This document shows, piece after piece, positions 9,220 to 17,685 of a stretch of 64,000 nucleotides of DNA; the stretch's first letter is position 1, and each line of letters starts with the position of its first letter. Source of the stretch: Serratia marcescens subsp. marcescens ATCC 13880 (GTDB lineage: Bacteria; Pseudomonadota; Gammaproteobacteria; Enterobacterales; Enterobacteriaceae); assembly GCF_017299535.1 (NCBI RefSeq), contig NZ_CP071238.1:3038001-3102000 (forward strand), in the 5' to 3' direction. The translations under genes were made by a program, and so were the position numbers. The notes beneath the pieces are model-generated. The model did not search any database. It worked only from the letters and a program-made list of their open reading frames with translations, and was not told the DNA's origin.

Positions 9220-10078
9220 GACGAGGATCCATTTTGTCGCGCAGGCCATCGCCCAGCAGGTTAAACGCCAGGCTGGCGAACAGGATCGCCCCGCCTGGCG
9301 CGGCGGCGACCCACCATTGGTCGAAAATCACTTTACTGCCTTCGGCCACCATCGACCCCCATTCGGCGGTCGGCGGCGCGACGCCCATGCCGAGGAACCC
9401 CAGACCGGCGGCGGACAGGATGATGCCGCCCAGGCTCAGCGCCGCACGCACCACCGCACTCGGCAGGCATAAAGGCAAAATGTGGCCGACCATCAGCCGC
9501 AACCCGTTGATGCCCTGCATGCGCGCCGCCGCCAGGTAGTCACTGCGGCGCAGCGCCAGGGTTTCGGCCCGCGCCTGGCGGGCAAAGGCCGGCCAGCTGG
9601 TCAATGCCAGCGCCAGCGCGCCGTTCATCAGCCCCGGTCCCATGACCGCCACGAACGCCAGCGCGATCACCAGACTCGGCAGCGACAGGAAAATGTCGGT
9701 CAGACGCATCAAAATGCGCTCGACCCAGCCGCCGAGGTAACCGGCGCAAATGCCGACCAGCAGGCCGATGGGAATGGTCAACACCAAAATCAGCGACACC
9801 AGGATCAGCGTCGGCCGCGCGCCGTAAATCACGCGGGAGAGCAAATCGCGGCCAAAGCCGTCGGTGCCCAGCCAATGTGCGGCGGAAGGCGGCAGTAACC
9901 GCAGCTCGATATGCTGCAGATTGGGATCGAAAGGCGCCAGCCACGGAGCCAGCAGCGCGGTGACGATCAGGATCGCCACCAGCGCCGCGCCCAGCGTCAG
10001 CGTGGTCAGACGTCGACCGCGGCGGTAACCGACGACCGGCTCGCTTTGCGGTTCGTGTTCAGAGAGATATTGGCTCAT
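9209..10078 (-). CDS. ABC transporter permease (DppC/NikC-like)
   Basis: A 289-residue inner-membrane permease of the BPD_transp_1 class. It has the DppC-type N-terminus: one membrane helix, then LLAPWLAPFDPNLQ and HWLGTDGFGRDLLSRVIYGAR. Five further helices follow, with an EAA-like loop (AARMQGINGLRLMVGHILP). The ATG at 10078 overlaps the stop of the other permease gene as ATGA. It forms the translocation pore with that permease. Confidence 0.92.
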   Translation of the reverse strand: MSQYLSEHEPQSEPVVGYRRGRRLTTLTLGAALVAILIVTALLAPWLAPFDPNLQHIELRLLPPSAAHWLGTDGFGRDLLSRVIYGARPTLILVSLILVLTIPIGLLVGICAGYLGGWVERILMRLTDIFLSLPSLVIALAFVAVMGPGLMNGALALALTSWPAFARQARAETLALRRSDYLAAARMQGINGLRLMVGHILPLCLPSAVVRAALSLGGIILSAAGLGFLGMGVAPPTAEWGSMVAEGSKVIFDQWWVAAAPGGAILFASLAFNLLGDGLRDKMDPRHGH

Positions 10079-11130
10079 CGGGTTCGCGGATCCACTAAAT
10101 AGGTCAAGGCGTCGGCCAGCGCATTCAACAGCACGAAACAGGCGCCGATCAGCAGCGTGGCGCCGAGGATCGCCGGCGTGTCGGCGGCAAACAGCGCCGA
10201 GGTCAGGTAACGCCCGACGCCGGGCCAGGCGAACACCGTTTCGGTCAATACCGCGCCCTCCAGCAGGCTGGCGTAGGAGAGAGACAGTACGGTGATCAGC
10301 GTGCCCAGCACGTTGGGGAACACATGGCGCAGCAGAATGCGCAGGCGGCCGGCGCCCTTGGAACGCGCCAGCGTCACGTATTCCTTGTTGCACTCTTCCA
10401 GCATCGCCGCCCGCAGCAGCCGAGTGATGCCCGCCATCGACAGCAGCGCCAACGCCACCACCGGCAGCCACAGGTGGCCGATGGCGTTGTAGAACATTTC
10501 ACGATCGCCGGACAGCCAGCTGTCGATCAACACGAAACCGCTGCGCGGCTCCATGCTGTACAAGTAAATGTCGTCCAGCCGCCCCGGCCCCGCCGACCAA
10601 TGCAGCGTGGCGTAGAACAGCAACAGCCCAAGCAGGCTCAGCCAGAAAATCGGCACCGAATAACCGATCAGCGACAGCAGACGCGCCGCGTTATCCAGCC
10701 AGCTGCCCGGTTTGAGCACCGCCAGAAACGCCAGCGTAATGCCGCCGAGGGCGCCGAGGATAATGGCGCAGGTGGCCAGCTCCACCGTCGCCGGGAAGGT
10801 GCGCAACAGATCGCTCAACACCGGCTGCGCGGTAATACGCGAAATGCCCAAATCGCCGTGCGCCAGGTGCACCAGGTAACGCCAAAATTGCACCGGCAGC
10901 GGCTGATCCAACCCCAGCTCGTGCCGCACCTGCGCATAGGTGGCTTCGCTGGCGTGATCGCCCGCCACCTGCAGCGCCGGATCGATCGGCGCCAGGTGCG
11001 ACAGCATGAAGGTGAACAGCAGCAGGCCAAGCAACGTCAGCGCCAGAGACAGCGCGCCGCCGAGCAGCCGCCCGCCCCAGCGCCAATACCGCCGGGCCGC
11101 CCCGGCGCCGGCGGACAGGTCAGCGGCCAT
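10075..11130 (-). CDS. ABC transporter permease (DppB/NikB-like)
   Basis: A 351-residue permease with an N-terminal helix at about residues 25-45 and the family loop (LGLDQPLPVQFWRYLVHLAHGDLG). Five more helices follow, and the EAA loop reads ARSKGAGRLRILLRHVFPN. The start is embedded in the stop of the first receptor gene (TAATG), and its own stop overlaps the next permease. These overlaps show that the receptor, permeases and ATPases form one tight operon. Confidence 0.92.
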   Translation of the reverse strand: MAADLSAGAGAARRYWRWGGRLLGGALSLALTLLGLLLFTFMLSHLAPIDPALQVAGDHASEATYAQVRHELGLDQPLPVQFWRYLVHLAHGDLGISRITAQPVLSDLLRTFPATVELATCAIILGALGGITLAFLAVLKPGSWLDNAARLLSLIGYSVPIFWLSLLGLLLFYATLHWSAGPGRLDDIYLYSMEPRSGFVLIDSWLSGDREMFYNAIGHLWLPVVALALLSMAGITRLLRAAMLEECNKEYVTLARSKGAGRLRILLRHVFPNVLGTLITVLSLSYASLLEGAVLTETVFAWPGVGRYLTSALFAADTPAILGATLLIGACFVLLNALADALTYLVDPRTR

Positions 11131-12698
11131 TACTTGCTGACCTTGCTGTAGAACACCATGTCAGGGTTGATGCCCTGCACATAGCCCTTGAGGTTGTCAC
11201 GCACCGCAATCAGGCTGCGCGCCTGCAGGCCGATGACAAACGGCGAGCTTTGCTGCACCTGTTTTTGCAGTTGCTGGTAGTCTGCCACCCGTTTGGCAGT
11301 GTCATTTTCCGCGGTGGCGGCCAGCGTCAGCTTGCTCAGCGCCGGGATCTGCCAGTTGGCGCGCCAGGCCAGCGTCTTGCTGCCGTCTTCCGGGTTGTAG
11401 GCGAAGGCGGCGGCGTTGGTGTTAGGGTCGAAGTAATCCGGCCCCCAGGAGGTCAGCGTCGCATCGTAGTTAAGCGCTTTCACCTTGGTGGAGACCTGCG
11501 AACTGATGCCCGGCACCAGTTCGACCTTCACGCCGCCCTGGGCAAAACTGGCCTGCAGCGCCTGGGCGATATCCAGATACGGCGGCTGGTTGTTGACGTC
11601 CAGGCGGAAACTGACGTTGCTCAGCCCCGCTTTGGCCAGTATTTCTTTGGCTTTCTGCGGATTGAAGCTGTACGGCTGATCCTTGAGCGCGCCCAGATAA
11701 CCGTCCGGCAGGAATGCCTGATGGCTCTGGAATTGCCCTTTCAGCAGATCGTCGGCGATGCCTTGGTAATCGAACAGCCAGCGCGCCGCCTCCCAGAACG
11801 CCGGATTGCCGAGCGCCGGCGACGCCTTGGCGTTGAACTGCAGGAAATAAAGCGAGGCGTAAGGAATGGCCAACGGTTTGACGCCCGGCTTACCCTTCAG
11901 GGCCGCCATCTGGTCCGCCCCCAGGTTGCGGGCGATATCGGCATCGCCCTGCTCGATCAGCAAACGGCGCGCCGCCGGATCGGGCACGTTTTTGATCAGG
12001 ATGGTTTTCAGCGTCGGCGCCCCTTCCGGCGAGCCGGGATTGGCGTCCAGCACCACCACTTCGTGCGGCACATAGGTGCGGATTTTGTAAGGGCCGCTGC
12101 CGGCGGAGTGGCTGTTCAACCATTGATGCCCCAGATCGTCGCCCTGCTGGTGCGCCAGCGCCTCTTTGGCGTCAACGATCGAGGATACCGGCGCCGACAG
12201 CAGGCTGAGCACGAAGGCCGGGCTGACGTTCTCACTCCAGCTGATTTTTACCGTATGTTCGTCCACCTTGCTCAGGTGTTGCTCCACGTTCTTCGCGTTC
12301 CAGCCCAGCTGCGTCAGGATAAACGACGGTTCGAGATTGAGTTTAACCACCCGTGAAAGCGAGAAGATCACGTCTTCCGGCCGCAGCGGATTGCCGCTGG
12401 CGAACGTGGCGTCCGGGCGCAGGCTGAAAGTCAGGCTGCGATCGTCGGCGCCGGCCTGCCAGCTGCTGGCCAGGGTTGGTTTAAGATCGATGGGATTGTG
12501 CGGATCTGACTGGATCAGACGTTGATACAGGCTGTTGAACGACTGCACCGTGGTTAACTCAAATCCCTGGGCCGGGTCAAAGCTGACCACGTCATCGATA
12601 GATTGCGCGATCACCAGCGTGTTGGCCGGCGTCGCCGCCTGTGCGTTTACGCTGGCCGCCACGGCCAAAAACAGCAAAGAAGGAACGAGCGCTTTCAT
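11130..12698 (-). CDS. ABC transporter substrate-binding protein, family 5 (first receptor)
   Basis: A 522-residue periplasmic solute receptor of the peptide/nickel class, with a signal peptide cleaved near NAQA-A. It is the first gene of a six-gene operon whose last gene is a paralogous receptor, so two receptors probably feed one permease pair. The operon starts 175 bases downstream of cbl on the same strand. Because Cbl controls use of organic sulfur sources in E. coli, a sulfur-containing ligand is an attractive but unproven idea. Peptides or a metal-metallophore complex are the alternatives given the family and the short ATPases. Confidence 0.88.
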   Translation of the reverse strand: MKALVPSLLFLAVAASVNAQAATPANTLVIAQSIDDVVSFDPAQGFELTTVQSFNSLYQRLIQSDPHNPIDLKPTLASSWQAGADDRSLTFSLRPDATFASGNPLRPEDVIFSLSRVVKLNLEPSFILTQLGWNAKNVEQHLSKVDEHTVKISWSENVSPAFVLSLLSAPVSSIVDAKEALAHQQGDDLGHQWLNSHSAGSGPYKIRTYVPHEVVVLDANPGSPEGAPTLKTILIKNVPDPAARRLLIEQGDADIARNLGADQMAALKGKPGVKPLAIPYASLYFLQFNAKASPALGNPAFWEAARWLFDYQGIADDLLKGQFQSHQAFLPDGYLGALKDQPYSFNPQKAKEILAKAGLSNVSFRLDVNNQPPYLDIAQALQASFAQGGVKVELVPGISSQVSTKVKALNYDATLTSWGPDYFDPNTNAAAFAYNPEDGSKTLAWRANWQIPALSKLTLAATAENDTAKRVADYQQLQKQVQQSSPFVIGLQARSLIAVRDNLKGYVQGINPDMVFYSKVSK

Positions 12699-12845
12699 CT
12701 GAAACTCTCCAAGCGGATGGAATTTATAATAATTTTGCGAGTGTATGCGAGCACGATCGGCAGCTGAAGGTACTTAAATCACTATAGATATTCTTTTTAT
12801 GTATATAGATGGGATTTTGATTATTAGGCAGGCGATGCAGCATGT

Positions 12846-12866
12846 GCGGCAGGCATTGCCTGCCGC
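12846..12866 (-). other. Strong hairpin just downstream of cbl
   Basis: GCGGCAGGCA and TGCCTGCCGC form a 10-bp palindrome with a 1-base centre, starting seven bases past the cbl stop. No U-tract follows on the minus strand. It may end or stabilise the cbl transcript ahead of the ABC operon. Confidence 0.5.
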
Positions 12867-12872
12867 TATCGA

Positions 12873-13826
12873 TTAAATCTGGTAGTCAATCACCGCATCC
12901 AGCTGCGACGAGAAGACCTTGTCTTTGATTTCGGTCAGCGACAACGTCGGGTTGCACAGCTGAATAAAGCGCCAGGCATAGTTGCGCTGCAGCTGGCTGC
13001 GTTTCAGGCCCAGCCAGACCGTATTGGGTTCAAACAAATGCTCGGCGTTGAGGCTGACCAACCCGCGATCGCGCTCTTTTTCATACGACATGTCCGCCAG
13101 CACGCCCACGCCCAACCCCAGCTCGACATAGGTTTTAATTACGTCGGAATCTTGCGCGCTGAGCGCGATGTCCGGCGTCAGGCCCGCCGATTTGAACGCC
13201 GCATCCAGCTTCGCGCGGCCGGTAATGCCCTGGCGGTAAGTGATCAGCGGCAAGGTGCTGAGCATCTCCAGCGTCACCTGCGGCTGCCGCGTCAACTCGT
13301 GCCCTTCCGGCACCAGAATGGTGTGATGCCAGCGGTAGTAAGGGAACGCCGCCAGCGACTCGTCGCTCATCAGCCGTTCGCTGGCAATACCGATGTCGGC
13401 TTCACCGGCGGCCAGCATCGAGACGATCTCCTCCGGGCTGCCCTGATTGAGCACCACCCGCACCCGTGGGTAAAGCGCGCGAAACTCTTTGATCACCCCC
13501 GGCAGGCTATAGCGCGCCTGGGTGTGCGTCGTCGCGATATGCAGCTGCCCCGAATCGTTGCTGCTGAAGACATCCGCCAGGCGACGGATGTTGTTCGCGT
13601 CGTTAAGAATGCGCTCCGCCACCACCAGCAGCTCTTTGCCGGGCTCGGTCATGCCCAGCAGCCGTTTGCCGCGGCGAATGAATATTTCGATGCCCAGCTC
13701 TTCTTCCAACTCGCGAATATGCCGGCTAACGCCGGACTGCGAAGTAAATAAGGTATTGGCGACCTCGGTCAGGTTGTAGTTGCAGCGCGCCGATTCGCGA
13801 ATAATTTTTAATTGTTGAAAGTTCAT
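12873..13826 (-). CDS. cbl: LysR-type regulator Cbl (CysB-like)
   Basis: A 317-residue LysR-family regulator beginning MNFQQLKIIRES, the hallmark of the CysB/Cbl branch. The helix-turn-helix lies at about residues 18-40 (LTEVANTLFTSQSGVSRHIREL) and the effector domain follows. It shares many blocks with E. coli Cbl as I recall it (TTHTQARYSLP, PLITYRQGITGR, LSAQDSDVIKTYV, NTVWLGLKR) and ends IDYQI as Cbl does. Cbl activates sulfonate and other alternative sulfur-source genes when sulfate is scarce. The start at 13826 matches the family start; upstream in-frame codons are ignored. The downstream ABC operon is a plausible target. Confidence 0.85.
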   Translation of the reverse strand: MNFQQLKIIRESARCNYNLTEVANTLFTSQSGVSRHIRELEEELGIEIFIRRGKRLLGMTEPGKELLVVAERILNDANNIRRLADVFSSNDSGQLHIATTHTQARYSLPGVIKEFRALYPRVRVVLNQGSPEEIVSMLAAGEADIGIASERLMSDESLAAFPYYRWHHTILVPEGHELTRQPQVTLEMLSTLPLITYRQGITGRAKLDAAFKSAGLTPDIALSAQDSDVIKTYVELGLGVGVLADMSYEKERDRGLVSLNAEHLFEPNTVWLGLKRSQLQRNYAWRFIQLCNPTLSLTEIKDKVFSSQLDAVIDYQI

Positions 13827-14073
13827 CCCCGTCTCCCTGTTTCTTGCAGTAGCGTCTGCCATATTGATACGGAGTCCTGCGGGGCTGAACAAATAAGAAA
13901 TAACCTTTACTTATGCAATTTAATACTAAGTGAATTATTTATCGTGGCTCTCGGGGGATGAGGACGGGGGAAAATGATGAATGGCTTTAAAAATAAAGAG
14001 ATAAATAACCACACAAATAAAGCGACTTAAGTCATCATGCAAAATAAAGTTATTAAATAGAGGCATTAGATAT

Positions 14074-14099
14074 AAAAAAGGGCCCAGCATGCTGAGCCC
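14074..14099 (-). terminator. Rho-independent terminator of chaC
   Basis: A 9-bp stem including one G-U pair (GGGCTCAGC / GCTGGGCCC as read on the minus strand), followed by six U residues. It lies 28 bases past the chaC stop. Confidence 0.85.
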
Positions 14100-14126
14100 C
14101 TCACCGTTCGCATTCCCGCAGCAGCC

Positions 14127-14822
14127 TCAGGCGGTGGCCTCGCTGCCGATGCCGCCGGTGCGGTTCTGCTGCAACCATTGCTGTACATAGCGCACCAGAT
14201 CGCCGATGCAATCATCCTGCATGCCGTGGTGCTTCAGCTCGTTATCCAGCGCAAACAGGTATTGCGCGTTGGTGCCCAGCGGGCCGCTGGCGCTGGCGAT
14301 CAATGGCGCGATCACCTGGTGGCTGGTGTCTGCTTCAAACAGCGGGTGCTGCGCGTTCATCACGAACACCAGCGCCGTGACGGTCTCTCCGCCATCCAAC
14401 TGCAGTTCACACCAGGTCGGCACGTAGCAATCGGTCACCATTTCGCGCTTCCAAAGCAGCTCCAGCTCTTCACGCAGCTTGCCTTCCGGCAGACGAAACG
14501 CCAATCCGGTGGTCTGGCCGCCCTCTTTCAGCGCCAGCATGCGCCCCGGCTGGTGCAGCGTGCCGCGCCCGGCGGTCAAACGCATGCAGAACGCCCGATG
14601 CCAGCCCTGCAGCATGGCGGGCCGCACTTCTTCAGATTCGAAAACCGGATTCCACATCAGCGAACCGTAACCGAATACCCATACCGGGCTGTGATCCGGC
14701 CGGCGCGATAGCGTGCATTCCAACGAGGCTGCGCGCTGTTCAGGCGTCAGCAACAGCGACTCCTCAATAGCGCCAAAGGCGGTTTTGCAATCCGCTTTTT
14801 GCAGAAAATCTCGCGTTAACAC
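14127..14822 (-). CDS. chaC: Glutathione-specific gamma-glutamylcyclotransferase ChaC
   Basis: A 231-residue protein, the same length as E. coli ChaC. It has the family nucleotide/substrate loop VFGYGSLMWNP and the conserved blocks RLTAGRGTLHQPGRMLALKEGG and ASGPLGTNAQYLF. It degrades glutathione to 5-oxoproline and Cys-Gly in the cytosol. I chose the GTG at 14822, which gives the family N-terminus (LTRDFLQKADCKTAFGAIEE) and has GGGAGG eight bases upstream; an in-frame extension to 14867 lacks support. It is 252 bases from chaB, whereas in E. coli the two genes are closely packed. Confidence 0.95.
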   Translation of the reverse strand: MLTRDFLQKADCKTAFGAIEESLLLTPEQRAASLECTLSRRPDHSPVWVFGYGSLMWNPVFESEEVRPAMLQGWHRAFCMRLTAGRGTLHQPGRMLALKEGGQTTGLAFRLPEGKLREELELLWKREMVTDCYVPTWCELQLDGGETVTALVFVMNAQHPLFEADTSHQVIAPLIASASGPLGTNAQYLFALDNELKHHGMQDDCIGDLVRYVQQWLQQNRTGGIGSEATA

Positions 14823-15074
14823 TGTTACAACCTCCCGGGAATACGATTTCTCGTCCTCCCTCGCCACTACTGAACCTTTGCAATTTTATTTTTTGGTGCG
14901 GAATTTTATTAATTCAATAACCGCGCCGATTAATAATGACCATATTCTTTTCCCGCCGCGCAATCAAGTTGCAAAGCGGCGTTAACGTGGAAAAGTATTT
15001 GTACTGAGCAGCAACAATATTAATTGCCGAGGTCAGCATAACGTCTGCGCGATTCTTACCGGGGCATAGAGGCG

Positions 15075-15302
15075 TTACTTTTTATGCCAGCGTTCGTCGT
15101 CGCCCTTGCGATAGCTTTGCTTGACCGCCGCCCAGGCTACTTTATGCGCCGTCTCCTCCCGGCTGTCGTCACCGCGCCGATCGTCGGGATCCCGGTATTG
15201 TTGCCAGGCGCTGTTAAACGCTTCTTTATAGATCGCCTGCGCATGTTCCGGCAGCACATGCTTCACATTGTCCGGCAAGTCGTTCGTGTCTTGGTATGGC
15301 AT
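15075..15302 (-). CDS. chaB: Cation transport regulator ChaB
   Basis: A 75-residue ChaB-family protein (LPDNVKHVLPEHAQAIYKEAFNSAW near the N-terminus, ETAHKVAWAAVKQSY near the C-terminus). It is proposed to regulate the ChaA antiporter, though its mechanism is not well defined. The ATG at 15302 has GGAGG five bases upstream. It heads the minus-strand chaB-chaC pair, divergent from the siderophore-interacting protein gene rather than directly from chaA. Confidence 0.93.
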   Translation of the reverse strand: MPYQDTNDLPDNVKHVLPEHAQAIYKEAFNSAWQQYRDPDDRRGDDSREETAHKVAWAAVKQSYRKGDDERWHKK

Positions 15303-15366
15303 CACATCCTCCCGTGCGTATTGCGTGAACCTTAAGCCTAGCCCACACGCGGTTACGCCTCAATGA

Positions 15367-15385
15367 GCAAACAATTCTCATTATC
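15367..15385 (+). promoter_or_regulatory. Putative Fur box upstream of the siderophore-interacting protein gene
   Basis: The 19 bases match the classical Fur consensus at 13 positions, including a perfect right half TCATTATC. They lie about 50 bases upstream of the start at 15433, as expected for iron-repressed genes. Confidence 0.65.
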
Positions 15386-15432
15386 AAACGGCATGGTATA
15401 CTCACCGCCAAACGACTTATAAGGAGATCCCC

Positions 15433-16251
15433 GTGACTACCGAAGCCCCTCGCTCACGCGCCCCCTACCTGATCGCCGTCAGCGCCGTACAGGACATTAC
15501 GCCGCACCTGCGCCGCATCACCTTTACCGCGCCCGATCTGCGCTACTACCCGGCCAACGCCGCCGCCGCGCACATCAAGGTCTTTTTGCCGCTCGCCGGC
15601 CAAACGCAGCCGGATCTGCCGACGCTGACCGAAAACGGCCCGCGCTGGGCTGCCGATGCCGTGCGCCCGATCGTGCGCACCTATTCCATTCGCGCCGTGC
15701 GCCCGGAACAGGCGGAAGTGGACATCGAATTCGCCATTCACGATCACCAGGGACCGGCGGTCGACTTCGCGCGCCAGGCGAAAATCGGCGATAAAATCGG
15801 CATCAGCAATCCAGGCGGCCCCAAACCGATGCTGCCGGCCGCCGACTTCTACTGCCTGGCGGGCGATCCTTCCTCGCTGCCGGCGTTGGCCGCGCTGCTG
15901 GAAAACCTGCCGCCGCACGGCGCCGGGCGCGCTTTCGTCCGCGTCGATAGCACTGCCGACGTGATTGACCTGAAAAAGCCTGCCGGCGTTGAGGTGAATT
16001 GGGTCGTCGGCGGCACAGAGAAAACCGACGAATTGGTCGCTAGGTTCCGCGCGCAGTCCGTGCCGCAGGGTGAAGCGCACTTCTGGCTCGCCGGTGAAGA
16101 TCGCCTGGTAGTAGAGTTGCGCCGTTACCTGCGGCGCGAACGTCAATGCGATCGTAATCGTCTTTATGCCGTGCCTTACTGGCGTGAGGGGCTAAATGAA
16201 GAGGGTTACCACAATAAACGGCATGAAATCATGGATAATATTGACGACTGA
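15433..16251 (+). CDS. Siderophore-interacting protein (NAD(P)H-dependent ferric-siderophore reductase)
   Basis: A 272-residue flavoprotein of the SIP/ViuB/YqjH family. The N-terminal FAD-binding beta-barrel contains the flavin motif RTYSIR (about residues 82-87), and the C-terminal nucleotide-binding domain contains LAGDPSSLPAL and FWLAGE. These enzymes reduce ferric siderophores in the cytosol to release iron. A Shine-Dalgarno AAGGAG precedes the GTG start, and a Fur box and a following terminator make it a single-gene iron-regulated unit. No siderophore biosynthesis or receptor gene is adjacent. Confidence 0.92.
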   Translation: MTTEAPRSRAPYLIAVSAVQDITPHLRRITFTAPDLRYYPANAAAAHIKVFLPLAGQTQPDLPTLTENGPRWAADAVRPIVRTYSIRAVRPEQAEVDIEFAIHDHQGPAVDFARQAKIGDKIGISNPGGPKPMLPAADFYCLAGDPSSLPALAALLENLPPHGAGRAFVRVDSTADVIDLKKPAGVEVNWVVGGTEKTDELVARFRAQSVPQGEAHFWLAGEDRLVVELRRYLRRERQCDRNRLYAVPYWREGLNEEGYHNKRHEIMDNIDD

Positions 16252-16352
16252 CCGTCTCATTCTCCTTGATTAACCGAGCAGTAAACGAGTAAACACGACT
16301 TTTCTCAAATCTAACGTTAAAAATTAGCGTTATTGCGTAAAAGTAAGTAAAT

Positions 16353-16378
16353 AAAACCGCACCCCGTGCGGTTTTTTT
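16353..16378 (+). terminator. Rho-independent terminator after the siderophore-interacting protein gene
   Basis: Stem ACCGCAC / GTGCGGT with a CCC loop, preceded by an A-tract and followed by six U residues. It lies about 100 bases past the stop and also precedes the chaA leader. Confidence 0.88.
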
Positions 16379-16545
16379 GTTACCCTGATCACATAAAGCA
16401 AGCAATTGCTTTCTCAGATAAAAACAACATCACACCGGCGCCGCGGGTGTATCCTAATATAAAATACCTACTGGAAACGCAGAGTTGCCGCATCACGGCG
16501 ACCGGCGCTGACGGGCTACGCTGTTTGAGAAGGAGTGCCACCCTC

Positions 16546-17649
16546 ATGAAGTCGCAACACGATCCTGGCCGATCCACCAAGTCTCGCCACACCGAATACT
16601 CGCTGATCTTCCCCATCGCCGCGCTGGTGGTGTTGAATTTATGGGGCAGCACCGCTAACTTTCCGCTGATTGTCGGCATCAATATTCTCGCGCTGGTGGG
16701 GATCCTCAGCAGCGCCTTCAGCGTGGTGCGCCACGCCGACGTGCTGGCCCACCGATTGGGCGAACCCTACGGCTCGCTGATCCTCAGCCTGTCGGTGGTG
16801 ATCCTCGAAGTCAGTCTGATCTCGGCGTTGATGGCCACCGGCGACGCCGCGCCGGCGCTGATGCGCGACACGCTGTACTCCATCATCATGATCGTTTCCG
16901 CCGGCCTGGTCGGCTTCGCGCTGCTGCTCGGCGGGCGCAAGTTCGCCACCCAGTACGTCAACCTCGGCGGCATAAAGCAGTATCTGATGGCGATTTTCCC
17001 GCTGGCGGTGATCGTGCTGGTATTCCCGAGCGCGCTGCCGGGCGGCAACTTCAGCACCGGGCAAGCGCTGCTGGTGGCGCTGATTTCCGCCGCCATGTAT
17101 GGCGTATTCCTGGTGATCCAGACCAAAACCCACCAAAGCCTATTCGTGTACGAGCATGAAGACGACGATGGCGATCCGCATCACGGCAAGCCCTCTTCGC
17201 ACAGCAGCGCCTGGCACGCCGCCTGGCTCATCGTGCACCTGATCGCGGTTATCGCCGTCACCAAGTTCAACGCCAATCCGCTGGAAGGCCTGCTGACCAA
17301 GATGAATGCGCCGGCGCAGTTCACCGGCTTCCTGGTGGCGCTGCTGATCCTGTCGCCGGAAGGCCTGGGCGCGCTGCGCGCCGTGTTGAACAACCAGGTG
17401 CAACGCGCCATGAACCTGTTCTTCGGTTCGGTGCTGGCGACCATCTCCCTGACCGTGCCGGCGGTCACCATCATCGCCACCCTGACCGGGCAGACGCTGA
17501 TCTTCGGCCTGCAAACGCCGCATATCGTGGTGATGCTGACGGTGTTGCTGCTGTGCCAGCTGTCGTTCTCGACCGGCCGCACCAACGTGCTGAACGGCAC
17601 CGCCCACCTGGCGCTGTTCGCCGCCTACATGATGACGATCTTCGCCTGA
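16546..17649 (+). CDS. chaA: Sodium-potassium/proton and calcium/proton antiporter ChaA
   Basis: A 367-residue CaCA-family antiporter that is nearly collinear with E. coli ChaA (366 residues). It has about eleven hydrophobic segments, the first ion-binding alpha repeat (GEPYGSLILSLSVVILEVSLI), an acidic/histidine loop (YEHEDDDGDPHHGK), and the second repeat (LSPEGLGALRAVLNNQVQRAMNLFFGS). It exports Na+, K+ or Ca2+ in exchange for protons at alkaline pH. I chose the ATG at 16546, which has AGGAG upstream, over the longer frame starting at 16366. A leader of about 165 bases lies between the upstream terminator and this start. Confidence 0.95.
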   Translation: MKSQHDPGRSTKSRHTEYSLIFPIAALVVLNLWGSTANFPLIVGINILALVGILSSAFSVVRHADVLAHRLGEPYGSLILSLSVVILEVSLISALMATGDAAPALMRDTLYSIIMIVSAGLVGFALLLGGRKFATQYVNLGGIKQYLMAIFPLAVIVLVFPSALPGGNFSTGQALLVALISAAMYGVFLVIQTKTHQSLFVYEHEDDDGDPHHGKPSSHSSAWHAAWLIVHLIAVIAVTKFNANPLEGLLTKMNAPAQFTGFLVALLILSPEGLGALRAVLNNQVQRAMNLFFGSVLATISLTVPAVTIIATLTGQTLIFGLQTPHIVVMLTVLLLCQLSFSTGRTNVLNGTAHLALFAAYMMTIFA

Positions 17650-17651
17650 TC

Positions 17652-17677
17652 AAAAAGGGGCGCACTCTGTGCGCCCC
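17652..17677 (-). terminator. Terminator between convergent chaA and lpxO
   Basis: Stem GGGGCGCAC / GTGCGCCCC with a 3-base loop. On the minus strand it is followed by five U residues, so it fits lpxO best. The same hairpin may also slow transcripts from chaA. Confidence 0.85.
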
Positions 17678-17685
17678 TGCCTTCG

